48,798 bases of DNA from Paenibacillus sp. Marseille-Q4541 (GTDB lineage Bacteria; Bacillota; Bacilli; Paenibacillales; Paenibacillaceae), in NCBI RefSeq assembly GCF_018310695.1, contig NZ_JAGXCY010000033.1, positions 1 to 48,798 on the forward strand. The letters run 5' to 3'. Both the position numbers and the translations under genes were made by a program. The notes under the pieces are model-generated. The model saw only the letters and a list, made by a program, of their open reading frames with translations, searched no databases and was not told where the DNA came from. The number at the start of each line of letters is the position of its first letter. Position 1 is the first letter of the stretch. Of this stretch, positions 1 to 7,968 are shown piece by piece.

Positions 1-182
1 GAGCGATAAGCTCATTTAGAAAATGCTGACGAGAACTTAACGTTCTCTTTTTTTTAATTTGTTATGACCAACAAATTGAAATTGTATTACTCACTCACGA
101 GTTTCACTTGCGTAAAACTCCTCGTTGTTCAGTTTTCAAAGATCAAGTTTCTTGTGAATCGCTTTGTTTCAGCGACCTTTAT
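1..182 (-). promoter_or_regulatory. rRNA operon leader (upstream of a 16S gene outside the window)
   Basis: Read on the minus strand, this is the transcribed leader of an rRNA operon whose 16S gene begins beyond position 1. About positions 121-150 hold the boxA-like antitermination segment GATCTTTGAAAACTGAAC, typical of Bacillus and Paenibacillus rrn leaders. A short GAGAAC/GTTCTC hairpin lies at about 33-49. No protein gene is supported here. In B. subtilis rrnA follows bofA directly, which agrees with this reading. Confidence 0.85.
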
Positions 183-212
183 AATATATCATGTTGGCTA
201 CCTTGATGTCAA
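183..212 (-). promoter_or_regulatory. rrn promoter P2 (sigma-A)
   Basis: The minus strand carries TTGACA (212-207), an 18-bp spacer and TATATT (188-183). This is the promoter nearer the 16S gene in a tandem pair. It immediately precedes the boxA leader. The near-consensus elements are what is expected for stable-RNA transcription. Confidence 0.85.
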
Positions 213-289
213 GAGTTTTTTTAATTTTCTTTTCAGCCGTTATTTTGGCTTCTCGTTCTGATTAATTGCTCTTTAAAGGGCCGAGATAT

Positions 290-319
290 AATGTATCATA
301 TACCATCTATGAAAGTCAA
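290..319 (-). promoter_or_regulatory. rrn promoter P1 (sigma-A)
   Basis: The minus strand carries TTGACT (319-314), an 18-bp spacer and TACATT (295-290), about 107 bp upstream of P2. The -35 hexamer includes the TGA stop codon of bofA (318-316), so rrn initiation elements begin inside the end of that gene. Confidence 0.75.
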
Positions 320-588
320 CCATTAAATAAAGTGAATTTTAAACCTAATAAAAGCCCTACTCCAGGCAATCCCAAAACCGTTACTGTTCCTATTGTTGTC
401 GGATTAATGGGTATATACAAATCGCCCGATAAACCCGAATAATTAACAACATAAATCCCAAGAGCCGCAAGAACCAAATGAAGACCCAATGAACTTAGCC
501 AACTAAGACCTATCTTTTTTCTAAATACAATAAATAGTATCAGTACTAACGAAACAGAAAGCACTCCCCACAAAATCATATCCCTCAA
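316..588 (-). CDS. bofA: Pro-sigma-K processing inhibitor BofA
   Basis: This 90-residue membrane protein belongs to the BofA family. In B. subtilis BofA sits in the outer forespore membrane with SpoIVFA and holds the SpoIVFB protease inactive, so pro-sigma-K is cut only after a forespore signal. Two hydrophobic segments (about 4-22 and 34-49) are followed by the family C-terminus, with NPTT at 62-65 and GLPG at 73-76. The chosen start is TTG, since GGAGGGG lies 5 nt upstream inside the end of yaaL. The gene starts 2 nt after the yaaL stop, so the two are probably translationally coupled. No terminator follows; the rrn P1 promoter overlaps its stop codon. Confidence 0.93.
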   Translation of the reverse strand: MRDMILWGVLSVSLVLILFIVFRKKIGLSWLSSLGLHLVLAALGIYVVNYSGLSGDLYIPINPTTIGTVTVLGLPGVGLLLGLKFTLFNG

Positions 589-590
589 TG

Positions 591-896
591 TTACCCCTCC
601 ATTCTTTTAGAAAGGTTAGAATACGGTGTATCGTAAACACATTCTTGAGTTGAGCCTGAGATCCCACACTGTTTAGCCCTTCTAAGATGCATTTGATATC
701 TCCGTTCTGCGGCCTCCAGTGTAAAAATGGCATAGTCAATTTGATCCTGCTCTATTGCTTCTTCAAACATACAATGTGCCAGTTTCCATTCCTCGTGTGA
801 TTTCCTGATATCTTCGAATATCTCCCTGTGCAATTCCACCCCTTCGTTTATTAATTTTTCACTTCTGGAACCAGCCACTTTTATCCAACCTACCAT
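591..896 (-). CDS. yaaL: YaaL family protein (DUF2508)
   Basis: A 101-residue, mostly helical and charged protein of the YaaL/DUF2508 family, whose function is unknown. It is recognised by its position between recR and bofA, as in B. subtilis, and by the long amphipathic stretch with many Glu, Arg and Lys (about 10-75). It has no signal peptide or membrane segment. The ATG start is preceded by GGGAGGGG at good spacing. The intrinsic terminator downstream of recR separates it from the dnaX-ebfC-recR unit, so yaaL-bofA probably has its own promoter in 897-1060; no strong consensus promoter is obvious there. Confidence 0.88.
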   Translation of the reverse strand: MVGWIKVAGSRSEKLINEGVELHREIFEDIRKSHEEWKLAHCMFEEAIEQDQIDYAIFTLEAAERRYQMHLRRAKQCGISGSTQECVYDTPYSNLSKRMEG

Positions 897-1061
897 AATA
901 ACCCCTCCCGTTCATTTGCCTATACCATTCTTGAAGCAAGAATGCTTGGAATGAAACAAACGCTACACAGCTTGTACATGAGCGCTTGTCCTTCTTGTCA
1001 GTTGCGCACTTCATCTTCTGACGTTATTCCATACATATCGCTGAAGGGACCAACTTAGAAC

Positions 1062-1092
1062 AAAAAAAGCTCCCAGATTGGGAGCTTTTTTG
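1062..1092 (-). terminator. Intrinsic terminator after recR
   Basis: A 7-bp stem AGCTCCC/GGGAGCT with a 5-nt loop is flanked by runs of A and T. It lies 24 bp downstream of the recR stop and closes the dnaX-ebfC-recR unit. It could also act on the other strand. Confidence 0.9.
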
Positions 1093-1115
1093 TTGTTACT
1101 ATATAAGATTTAAAA

Positions 1116-1715
1116 CTAATTCAGCTGGCGCCGTCCTTCCAAGGCCTTCGATAAGGTTACTTCGTCTGCGTACTCCAAATCTCCACCTACCGGGAGTCCG
1201 TGGGCGATACGACTTACTACGATCTCAAAAGGTTTAACGAGCCGAGAGATGTACATTGCTGTAGCCTCTCCCTCAATATTCGGATTGGTGGCAAGTATTA
1301 ATTCTTTTACCCGCTCATCACTCAGCCTCATAAGTAACTCTTTAAGTCTTATGTCATCAGGACCAACACCCTCCATAGGAGAGATAGCGCCCTGAAGCAC
1401 ATGATAATATCCATCGAACTCTTTCGTCCGTTCCATAGCCACAAGGTCTTTTGAATCCTGAACTACGCAAATGACAGAAGGGTCACGCGATTTATCTTGG
1501 CATATCCTGCAAGGATCTGTATCCGTAATGTTACAGCACACCGAACAGTAATGAAGGTTCCTCTTCACGCTAACCAGCGCCTTAGCAAAATCAATCACAT
1601 CGTCTTCGTTCATCTTCAGTACATGAAAAGCCAAGCGAGCGGCCGTTTTCGGACCGATGCCGGGTAGACGGGTGAAAGCATCTATAAGTTTCGCAATCGG
1701 TTCCGGATAATACAA
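1116..1715 (-). CDS. recR: Recombination protein RecR
   Basis: RecR works with RecF and RecO to load RecA at gaps during recombinational repair. The 199-residue protein has the full family layout: helix-hairpin-helix LPGIGPKTA at 17-25, a C4 zinc finger with Cys 57, 60, 69 and 72, and a TOPRIM domain with LATNPNIEGEATA at 141-153. The start is TTG with AAGGAG 8 nt upstream; an in-frame ATG comes only at Met35, inside the conserved domain. It lies 29 nt downstream of ebfC, in the conserved dnaX-ebfC-recR order, and is followed by a terminator. Confidence 0.97.
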   Translation of the reverse strand: MYYPEPIAKLIDAFTRLPGIGPKTAARLAFHVLKMNEDDVIDFAKALVSVKRNLHYCSVCCNITDTDPCRICQDKSRDPSVICVVQDSKDLVAMERTKEFDGYYHVLQGAISPMEGVGPDDIRLKELLMRLSDERVKELILATNPNIEGEATAMYISRLVKPFEIVVSRIAHGLPVGGDLEYADEVTLSKALEGRRQLN

Positions 1716-1744
1716 TATTAATTCTCCTTCTAGATCAATTCAAA

Positions 1745-2056
1745 TTAGAACAAGCCAGGGATTTTCATACCGTTCGTAAATTTACCCATGTCTTGGTTAG
1801 CTAGTTCATCAGCTTTCGTCATCGCGTCATTCACTGCCGCCATAACGAGATCTTGTAGCATTTCTACGTCCTCTGGATCAACAGCTTCCGGTTTGATTGT
1901 AATAGAAGTCAGTTTTTTGTGACCGTTAACTTCTGCAGTTACTACACCGCCACCAGAAGTACCTTCTACCGTTTTTGTTCCAAGCTCTTCTTGAGCTTTC
2001 AGCATTTGTTCCTGCATCTTCTTCACTTGCTTCATCATTTGGTTCATGTTATTCAT
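1745..2056 (-). CDS. ebfC: YbaB/EbfC family nucleoid-associated protein
   Basis: A 103-residue DNA-binding protein of the YbaB/EbfC family (YaaK in B. subtilis). These are dimeric nucleoid-associated proteins, nearly always encoded between dnaX and recR. The N-terminus is Met- and Gln-rich and likely coiled-coil, followed by the glycine-rich segment around TSGGGVVTAEVNG (33-45) and a C-terminal stretch ending in IPGLF. The ATG is preceded by TAGGAG at a rather long spacing of 11 nt. Co-transcription with dnaX and recR is likely, since gaps are short and no terminator intervenes. Confidence 0.95.
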   Translation of the reverse strand: MNNMNQMMKQVKKMQEQMLKAQEELGTKTVEGTSGGGVVTAEVNGHKKLTSITIKPEAVDPEDVEMLQDLVMAAVNDAMTKADELANQDMGKFTNGMKIPGLF

Positions 2057-2098
2057 CGTCTCATCATCTCCTAAGTCTATTGTATTTGACTTGCAACT

Positions 2099-3838
2099 TT
2101 ATTCCTTAATGATAACCAATTTTTCACCAAAAAGCTCAAGCGCCTCATCAATCCAAGGTTCCTTTTTCCCATCCACTTGTTCCATTTCGAGTGTAAACTC
2201 TTCTTCTTTCTTCGGATCAGAGGAACCCTCAATCGCGGCAAGCCAATCTTTTTGTAGCATCGTTACAAGCCGAAGCGGTCTGCCGATCTGCTGCTCGAGA
2301 ACACTCTCAATCACTTGCTTGTTTGCTGGTTTCTCAGTAGTTTCGCGATGAATATTATTCTTAAAGGCTACAAGAATCGCATCGTTCAGTATAGATACCG
2401 GCTCTCCATCAACAAACCAAGCATGGACCGTCACCTTTTCTTCTTTCACACGCTGAAGAATCTGGCTCCATTTTCTAGTGACCTCGGTGAACTCAGCACT
2501 CCCCTTCTCAGCAATATACTGATCCATATGAGGCGGAATTTTAGCTACTCCCGAAGATCTTGGCGCGGCTGGGCGATTAGATCTTGCCGGAGTCACAGAA
2601 TTCTGGTTCGTGCTCCCAGCTCCAATACCACCGTTCTTAAGTGCCTTCTCAAGCTTCTGTTCAAGTTCTGCTATCTGACGTTTCATTGCAGTTAACTCCG
2701 AAGAACCAACCGCTACAGCTTCTCCTGCGCCAGAAACAGATTCTTTCCCTCCCTGAGGAAGACTGCACAGTTTCAGAAGCGCTACTTCAAACAGAGTCTG
2801 CGGCTGGGCCGCATATTTCATCTCACTTTGATAACGATTAAGTGTATCAATAATATAAAAAAGTTGTTCCTTGGAAAATGCATCTGCCATTCCTTTAAAT
2901 GATGCCGGGTCAAGTACACGATCTGTCATACGTTCCGCATCTGGCACCATTTTAATCAGAAGAAGATCTCGGAAATAGTAAAGCAGGTTCTCCATGCTCT
3001 TATCTGCACTTTTACCCTCTTGCATGAACTGCTCCACCGTCTGCAATACTTCACCCACTTCTCCTTGAAGGAGAAATTTAGCAAGTTTACTAAACTGCTC
3101 TGCAGGCAAACCGCCAGTCATATCAAGCGTTTGGCTATAGGAAACATGCCCACCAGTAAAAGAAGAAACCTGATCAAGAATACTCAGCGCATCCCTCATA
3201 CCACCATCCGATAGACGAGCAATATATTGTAGCGCCTCTTCCTCAGCAGTAATATTCTCTTCCTTGCAGATCATAGCAAGACGCTCTGTCTGCTCCTCAA
3301 GAGAAACCCGGCGGAAATCAAACCGCTGACAACGGGAAATAATCGTAGCTGGAAGTCTATGAGGCTCGGTTGTTGCCAAAATAAACATAACGTGCGGCGG
3401 CGGTTCTTCAAGCGTTTTAAGCAGAGCATTGAATGCTTCTGTCGTCAACATGTGTACCTCATCTATGATATACACTTTGTGACGAACCTCTGTTGGAGCA
3501 TATTTTACTTTCTCCCGGAGATCACGAATTTCTTCTACACCCCGGTTAGAGGCAGCATCAATCTCCTGAACATCCATAACTGCTCCAGATGTAATGCGAA
3601 GACACGCTTCACATTCGTTACACGGCTCTGTACTTGGACCACGTTCACAGTTAACGGCTTTGGCCAAGATTTTGGCTGCACTGGTCTTCCCCGTCCCTCG
3701 CGGACCGCTGAATAAATACGCATGCGAAATCCGCTGCTCACGAATGGCATTCTGCAAGGTCTGAATAATATGCTGTTGTCCAACCATGTCTTGAAACGAC
3801 TGAGGCCGCCAAGCACGGTACAACGCAATATGTTCCAC
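2099..3838 (-). CDS. dnaX: DNA polymerase III subunit gamma/tau
   Basis: The clamp-loader ATPase of DNA polymerase III; its tau tail couples polymerases to the helicase. The AAA+ module shows Walker A GPRGTGKT at 45-52, zinc ligands Cys 64, 73, 76 and 79, Walker B IIDEVH at 124-129, sensor 1 LATTEPH and the SRC arginine-finger motif. A low-complexity linker (about 385-450) leads to a C-terminal tau-like domain; 579 residues is normal for Bacilli. The start is GTG with AGAGGG 9-10 nt upstream. No A-rich slippery heptamer is visible near the linker, so the E. coli-type frameshift that makes gamma is not supported. It follows the SRP RNA gene and heads the dnaX-ebfC-recR unit. Confidence 0.97.
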   Translation of the reverse strand: MEHIALYRAWRPQSFQDMVGQQHIIQTLQNAIREQRISHAYLFSGPRGTGKTSAAKILAKAVNCERGPSTEPCNECEACLRITSGAVMDVQEIDAASNRGVEEIRDLREKVKYAPTEVRHKVYIIDEVHMLTTEAFNALLKTLEEPPPHVMFILATTEPHRLPATIISRCQRFDFRRVSLEEQTERLAMICKEENITAEEEALQYIARLSDGGMRDALSILDQVSSFTGGHVSYSQTLDMTGGLPAEQFSKLAKFLLQGEVGEVLQTVEQFMQEGKSADKSMENLLYYFRDLLLIKMVPDAERMTDRVLDPASFKGMADAFSKEQLFYIIDTLNRYQSEMKYAAQPQTLFEVALLKLCSLPQGGKESVSGAGEAVAVGSSELTAMKRQIAELEQKLEKALKNGGIGAGSTNQNSVTPARSNRPAAPRSSGVAKIPPHMDQYIAEKGSAEFTEVTRKWSQILQRVKEEKVTVHAWFVDGEPVSILNDAILVAFKNNIHRETTEKPANKQVIESVLEQQIGRPLRLVTMLQKDWLAAIEGSSDPKKEEEFTLEMEQVDGKKEPWIDEALELFGEKLVIIKE

Positions 3839-3887
3839 TGTGCTTTACCCTCTTTCCACATGTCTCGTGACCTTTTGTCGTGGCTTC

Positions 3888-3916
3888 ATTATACTATATT
3901 CCCTGCTCAATCAAAA
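3888..3916 (-). promoter_or_regulatory. Probable dnaX promoter
   Basis: The minus strand has TATAAT at 3893-3888, with TTTTGA (3916-3911) 17 bp upstream. It lies between the SRP RNA terminator and the dnaX GTG. The -10 is perfect and the -35 weak. Confidence 0.6.
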
Positions 3917-3969
3917 CTTTAAAAGCAGCCAAGTATAAATTAGCAAAAATATTTTATCTTGTTAAAAAC

Positions 3970-3998
3970 AAAAAAATCCTTGCAATTGCATGCAAAGA
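3970..3998 (-). terminator. SRP RNA terminator
   Basis: A 7-bp stem (3978-3984 with 3991-3997) with a 6-nt loop ends in a run of seven Ts on the minus strand, about 50 nt past the mature 3' end of the SRP RNA. It separates that gene from dnaX. Confidence 0.75.
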
Positions 3999-4046
3999 TG
4001 TCTTGAAGTTCATATATTATTCGTTCTTCTTTTAATTAAAAAGTAG

Positions 4047-4317
4047 AACCGTGCACCTGTTATCGATAATTGCGATCCAAGCGGCACCCCTGCATAACAA
4101 CTCGGGTTAGGCACCCCTCCGGCACAAGAGTGGTCCTGCTTATGGCTGCTTCCTTCCGGACCTGACCAAGTTCACAAGTACTCATTGCGGAGGACCCAGC
4201 CGTCAACATTGCATGCAGAGACCAAACCTCACATCGACAAAACCTCTAACAGGAATTCAACCTCGCTACAGCGGATTGCGAGTTACAGGGCACCGCTACC
4301 TCCCCATCTAGCACGGT
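4047..4317 (-). ncRNA. ffs: Signal recognition particle RNA (large, Bacillus type)
   Basis: The RNA component of SRP, which targets membrane proteins with Ffh. The minus strand shows the conserved helix 8 apical motif GGTCAGGTCCGGAAGGAAGC followed by the GCAG-containing side, with the paired stretch GGGTCCTCCGCAAT upstream. The 5' end GTGCTAGATGGGGAGGTAGC and the 3' end CAGGTGCACGG match the Alu-domain ends of B. subtilis scRNA. The length of about 270 nt fits the large Bacilli form. A well-placed promoter and terminator flank it. As in B. subtilis, dnaX follows. Confidence 0.96.
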
Positions 4318-4324
4318 GAAAATA

Positions 4325-4353
4325 AGTATATCGCAAGACAAGTAAAAATGCAA
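4325..4353 (-). promoter_or_regulatory. SRP RNA promoter
   Basis: The minus strand carries TTGCAT (4353-4348), 17 bp, then TATACT (4330-4325). The predicted start about 7 nt downstream falls at the mature 5' end of the SRP RNA near 4317. Confidence 0.85.
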
Positions 4354-4499
4354 CCAGATACGGGCTAATCCAACATTTGTCTCTCTTGAAAAAAAACAAA
4401 AACAACATTTACCCTACGTAAATATATTGTTATACGAAACAAAAAGTAACGTGTTAAAGAAACCATAACACACGCTGTACTTCTATAATGAAAAGAAAA

Positions 4500-4533
4500 C
4501 AAAAATGAGGCCAGCATATAACGCTGGCCTCAT
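4500..4533 (-). terminator. rpmE terminator
   Basis: A perfect 10-bp stem TGAGGCCAGC/GCTGGCCTCA (4506-4515 and 4523-4532) is followed on the minus strand by five Ts, 8 bp past the rpmE stop. Confidence 0.92.
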
Positions 4534-4540
4534 ATCAAAA

Positions 4541-4738
4541 TTACATACCGTATTTTTTCTTAAATCTATCAACACGACCACCAGCATCCAGGAATTTCTG
4601 TTTACCAGTGAAGAACGGGTGACATGCGGAGCAAACCTCTACACGCAAAGATTCTTTAACAGAACCCGTTTCAAACGTGTTACCACAAGCGCAAGTAGCT
4701 GTAGTTACGTGATATTTTGGTTGAATCGCTTCATTCAT
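4541..4738 (-). CDS. rpmE: 50S ribosomal protein L31 (zinc-binding form)
   Basis: A 65-residue ribosomal protein L31 with the Cys residues of the zinc-binding type (CACG near the N-terminus, CSACH in the middle). In Bacilli this form is used when zinc is plentiful and is replaced by a Cys-less paralogue under zinc limitation. The ATG at 4738 is chosen over an upstream in-frame GTG because AGAGG ends 8 nt before it and overlaps the GTG. A strong promoter with a leader of about 55 nt precedes it, and a terminator follows at once, so it is monocistronic. rho lies just upstream, as in B. subtilis. Confidence 0.95.
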   Translation of the reverse strand: MNEAIQPKYHVTTATCACGNTFETGSVKESLRVEVCSACHPFFTGKQKFLDAGGRVDRFKKKYGM

Positions 4739-4801
4739 GACTTTCACCTCTTCTTGCCCTGAACCTCATGCGGATCCAGAGTTATTAAGAACACAAAGTC
4801 G

Positions 4802-4830
4802 ATTATAGCACGTACATTTTGCAAATGCAA
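4802..4830 (-). promoter_or_regulatory. rpmE promoter
   Basis: The minus strand shows TTGCAT (4830-4825), a 17-bp spacer and a perfect TATAAT (4807-4802). Transcription would start near 4795, 57 nt before the rpmE start codon. Confidence 0.82.
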
Positions 4831-4932
4831 TCCCTTCTCTATTTGCAGAATGTCCCTATAATACCGTTGTGACTTTATTCTTACTACTATAACTTTTGTA
4901 GAAAAGCTGCATCTTATTCAAGCACACGACTA

Positions 4933-6261
4933 TTACGTTGTTACTGAAGCTGTTGTCGTTCGATTAGAACGACGCGGTGCGCTTGTCCCTGAATTTGAAG
5001 TTTGTCCTCCGGATTGACCTGCTGTATCCAGCGAAGCCAAAAATTCCTCATTCGTTTTGGTGTTACGCAATTTTTTGAGGAATCCTTCAACGAAGTCATA
5101 ACTTTCATTCATGTTTTTACGCACTGCCCAAATTGCATCCAGTTCCTCTTTGCTAAGAAGAACTTCCTCCCGCCGAGTACCGGATCGACGAATGTCGATA
5201 GCAGGGAAAATACGACGCTCTGCCAGCTTACGATCCAGATGAAGCTCCATATTACCTGTTCCTTTAAACTCTTCATAGATAATATCATCCATCCGTGAAC
5301 CTGTATCAATCAAAGCTGTAGCCAAAATCGTCAAGCTACCGCCTTCTTCCACATTACGTGCCGAACCAAAGAAACGTTTCGGACGATGAAATGCTGCAGG
5401 GTCAATACCACCACTAAGCGTTCGACCAGAAGGTGGAATAACTAGGTTATATGCACGCGCAAGACGTGTGATACTATCTAGTAAAATGACAACATCTTTT
5501 TTTGCCTCTACTAAACGCAAAGCACGCTCTAGTACAAGTTCTGCCACTTTTATATGATTTTCCGGAAGCTCATCAAATGTGGACGCTACCACTTCCCCTT
5601 TTACAGAACGCTGCATATCAGTTACTTCTTCAGGCCGTTCATCAATCAGTAGCACAAATAATTCTATTTCCGGATTGTTGGTTGAAATACTGTTTGCGAT
5701 CTCTTTCAGAAGAAGCGTCTTTCCCGCTTTGGGTGGAGCAACGATAAGTCCGCGCTGTCCCAGACCTACGGGAGCAAGCACATCCATAATTCGGGTAGAT
5801 AAATTCGTCGGGGATGTTTCAAGCGTTAGCTTTTTCTGTGGATATAGAGGAGTTAAGGCTGGAAAATGGAGTCTTTCTGCAGCAAGTTCAGGACTTTGGC
5901 CGTTTACAGCATTGACTTGCAGTAGTCCGAAATACCGTTCATTCTCTTTAGGGGTACGACACTTACCTGATACAAGATCCCCTGTCCTTAAATCAAATTT
6001 ACGAATTTGTGAGGAAGAAATATAGATATCCTCTTTACTAGGCAAATAGTTTATCGGGCGGAGAAAGCCGTAACCTTCAGGCAGAATTTCTAGAACACCT
6101 TCCATAAACATAAGGCCGCTTTGTTCTGCTTGTGCACGAAGAATAGCGAAAACGAGTTCCTTCTTCTTGAGCTGCCCATAATAAGGGATCTGGTACTTCT
6201 TTGCTAACTTGTACAAATCGGTTAGCTTCATTACCTCCAGATCAGAAATTTGTAGATCCAT
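4933..6261 (-). CDS. rho: Transcription termination factor Rho
   Basis: A hexameric RNA-dependent ATPase that releases transcripts. The 442-residue protein has an N-terminal helical domain (1-45), a cold-shock-like RNA-binding domain (about 52-120, with EGYGFLRP), Walker A APPKAGKT at 175-182 and Walker B VVILLDS at 257-263, followed by ITRLARAYN. The C-terminus carries an extra Ser/Thr/Gly-rich tail of about 25 residues not needed for the fold. The ATG has AGGTGG 7 nt upstream. It lies between murA and rpmE in the conserved order. A weak promoter sits about 110 bp upstream; no clear leader attenuator was seen. Confidence 0.97.
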   Translation of the reverse strand: MDLQISDLEVMKLTDLYKLAKKYQIPYYGQLKKKELVFAILRAQAEQSGLMFMEGVLEILPEGYGFLRPINYLPSKEDIYISSSQIRKFDLRTGDLVSGKCRTPKENERYFGLLQVNAVNGQSPELAAERLHFPALTPLYPQKKLTLETSPTNLSTRIMDVLAPVGLGQRGLIVAPPKAGKTLLLKEIANSISTNNPEIELFVLLIDERPEEVTDMQRSVKGEVVASTFDELPENHIKVAELVLERALRLVEAKKDVVILLDSITRLARAYNLVIPPSGRTLSGGIDPAAFHRPKRFFGSARNVEEGGSLTILATALIDTGSRMDDIIYEEFKGTGNMELHLDRKLAERRIFPAIDIRRSGTRREEVLLSKEELDAIWAVRKNMNESYDFVEGFLKKLRNTKTNEEFLASLDTAGQSGGQTSNSGTSAPRRSNRTTTASVTT

Positions 6262-6365
6262 AAAATAACCACCTATTCAATTATTAAGTCCGTTGTAAGG
6301 AGAAAAGCCGACGGTTCAGCCTTGTTTGTAAGCTTATTAAGCAATTAGAATAATACTTACTCTCC

Positions 6366-6395
6366 ATTGTAAGGAATATACCCTACATATTGCAA
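6366..6395 (-). promoter_or_regulatory. Possible rho promoter
   Basis: The minus strand has TTGCAA (6395-6390), an 18-bp spacer and TACAAT (6371-6366), leaving a leader of about 100 nt before rho. The elements are moderate and other weak candidates exist in 6262-6537. Confidence 0.45.
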
Positions 6396-6537
6396 ATTGT
6401 ATGTTACGCGTTTTCAATCATTACTATAATACAAATCTATTAGAATAGGTTTACCCAATTTTCAAAGGGATATTCAAAAGCAAAAGTAATACCAACTTCT
6501 CGCTTACATGAGATATCCCTTGTGAAAAATAGAAACG

Positions 6538-7791
6538 TTAGTCATTCTGACGCCAAACATCTGCACCAAGCTCTCTCAAGTTAGTAACCAAATGATCGTA
6601 TCCACGGTCGATAAACTCCACTCCAGTGACTTCTGTTACACCTTCACTCACTGTCAGCCCAGCAATAACCAGCGCTGCTCCAGCACGTAAATCCGTCGCT
6701 TTTACTTTTGCAGCATTCAAAGGATGTCCTTCAATAATTGCAGAACGTCCCTCAACTCTAATTTTGGCTCCCATTCGAGCAAGTTCAGGTACATGCTTAA
6801 AACGGTTGCTGTAAACAAAGTCACTCAGCACACTAACACCATTCGCTTGAGTCAGTAGACTCGTCATCGGTGACTGCAGATCGGTAGCAAAACCAGGGTA
6901 TACGAGTGCTTTGACATCGATACTCTCATATTTTTCTTTTCCAATAACACGGATACTTTCGTCGAGTTCTTCAATTCCCACACCCATCTCGATCAGCTTG
7001 GCTGTCAAGGCTTCCAGATGCTTCGGAATAACATTATCAATCAAAACATTGCCGCGAGTTGCCGCAGCTGCAATCATATAGGTTCCAGCTTGTATACGGT
7101 CAGGAATAATGGAATGACGGCATCCGCGAAGTTCTGATTTCCCTTCAATTCGGATCGTCTCTGTACCCGCTCCCTTAATGGAAGCACCCATTGAATTCAA
7201 AAGTGTTGCCACATCTATAATCTCAGGCTCTTTCGCCGCGTTTTCGATAATTGTAGAGCCTTTGGCACGAGTGGCCGCCAGCATAATATTAATGGTTGCT
7301 CCTACACTGACTACATCCAAATAGATCTTAGCGCCTTTCAGTTCCTTGGCGTGAAGATGGATAGAGCCATGCTCATTGGTAACGGTAGCACCCAAAGCTT
7401 CAAATCCTTTAATATGTTGATCAATTGGACGTGGCTCAAAGTTACATCCCCCTGGAAGTCCAATGACTGCTTCTTTAAAACGACCAAGTAACGCCCCCAT
7501 CATATAGTAGGAAGCACGAAGCTTCTTCACTGGTCCATTCGGCATTGGAAGTGAAATAATATGAGAAGGATCAATTCTCATCTGGTTTCCTTCCCAAGAA
7601 ACAGTTGCACCAAGTTCTTCCAGAATTTCGGAATATACTGCTACATCACTGAGTAAAGGTAAATTATCAAGAATAACTTCCGATTCGGCTAAAATCGCCG
7701 CCGGTATAAGTGCAATCGCACTGTTTTTGGCACCACTAATATTGACAGTACCTTGTAGTGGACGTCCACCACTAATCATTAATTTTTCCAT
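6538..7791 (-). CDS. murA: UDP-N-acetylglucosamine 1-carboxyvinyltransferase
   Basis: Transfers enolpyruvate from PEP to UDP-GlcNAc, the first committed step of peptidoglycan synthesis, in the cytoplasm. The 417-residue protein has the conserved Lys-Asn pair at 22-23 and the catalytic-loop Cys116 in GLPGGC, followed by RPIDQH, so it should be fosfomycin-sensitive in principle. The position between fba and rho and the RPIDQHIKGFEALGA segment point to the second paralogue of Bacilli (MurAB/MurZ). The ATG at 7791 gives the usual family length; GGGGG lies about 12 nt upstream, a long spacing. An upstream in-frame GTG would add 9 non-conserved residues. Confidence 0.94.
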   Translation of the reverse strand: MEKLMISGGRPLQGTVNISGAKNSAIALIPAAILAESEVILDNLPLLSDVAVYSEILEELGATVSWEGNQMRIDPSHIISLPMPNGPVKKLRASYYMMGALLGRFKEAVIGLPGGCNFEPRPIDQHIKGFEALGATVTNEHGSIHLHAKELKGAKIYLDVVSVGATINIMLAATRAKGSTIIENAAKEPEIIDVATLLNSMGASIKGAGTETIRIEGKSELRGCRHSIIPDRIQAGTYMIAAAATRGNVLIDNVIPKHLEALTAKLIEMGVGIEELDESIRVIGKEKYESIDVKALVYPGFATDLQSPMTSLLTQANGVSVLSDFVYSNRFKHVPELARMGAKIRVEGRSAIIEGHPLNAAKVKATDLRAGAALVIAGLTVSEGVTEVTGVEFIDRGYDHLVTNLRELGADVWRQND

Positions 7792-7890
7792 AAGGTAAAG
7801 GGTCCCCCTAGAAATCACTTCTAGCCGAAAAAATAGTTCTCATGGCAGAGTTAGTATAACATATCCCAATCATTATTTAAAAATCGTATT

Positions 7891-7930
7891 AAAAATGGAA
7901 ACACACCGACTAAGCGGTGTGTTTCCATTC
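7891..7930 (-). terminator. fba terminator
   Basis: A perfect 15-bp hairpin (7894-7908 and 7915-7929) with a 6-nt loop is followed on the minus strand by five Ts. It lies 39 bp past the fba stop and separates it from murA. Confidence 0.93.
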
Positions 7931-7968
7931 ACAACTATAATGTTAAAGCGTTATGTTAAAGAACAATC

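Noticed and set aside
33..57. GAGAAC/GTTCTC hairpin followed by eight Ts on the plus strand
   Set aside because: No plus-strand gene precedes it; it lies inside the minus-strand rrn leader, where it is more likely a leader stem.
64..261. 65-codon plus-strand frame in the rrn leader
   Set aside because: It covers rrn leader and P2 promoter sequence read on the other strand and has no ribosome-binding site.
2600..2700. Programmed frameshift in dnaX
   Set aside because: The linker region lacks an A-rich slippery heptamer with a downstream stop; the tau frame is complete.
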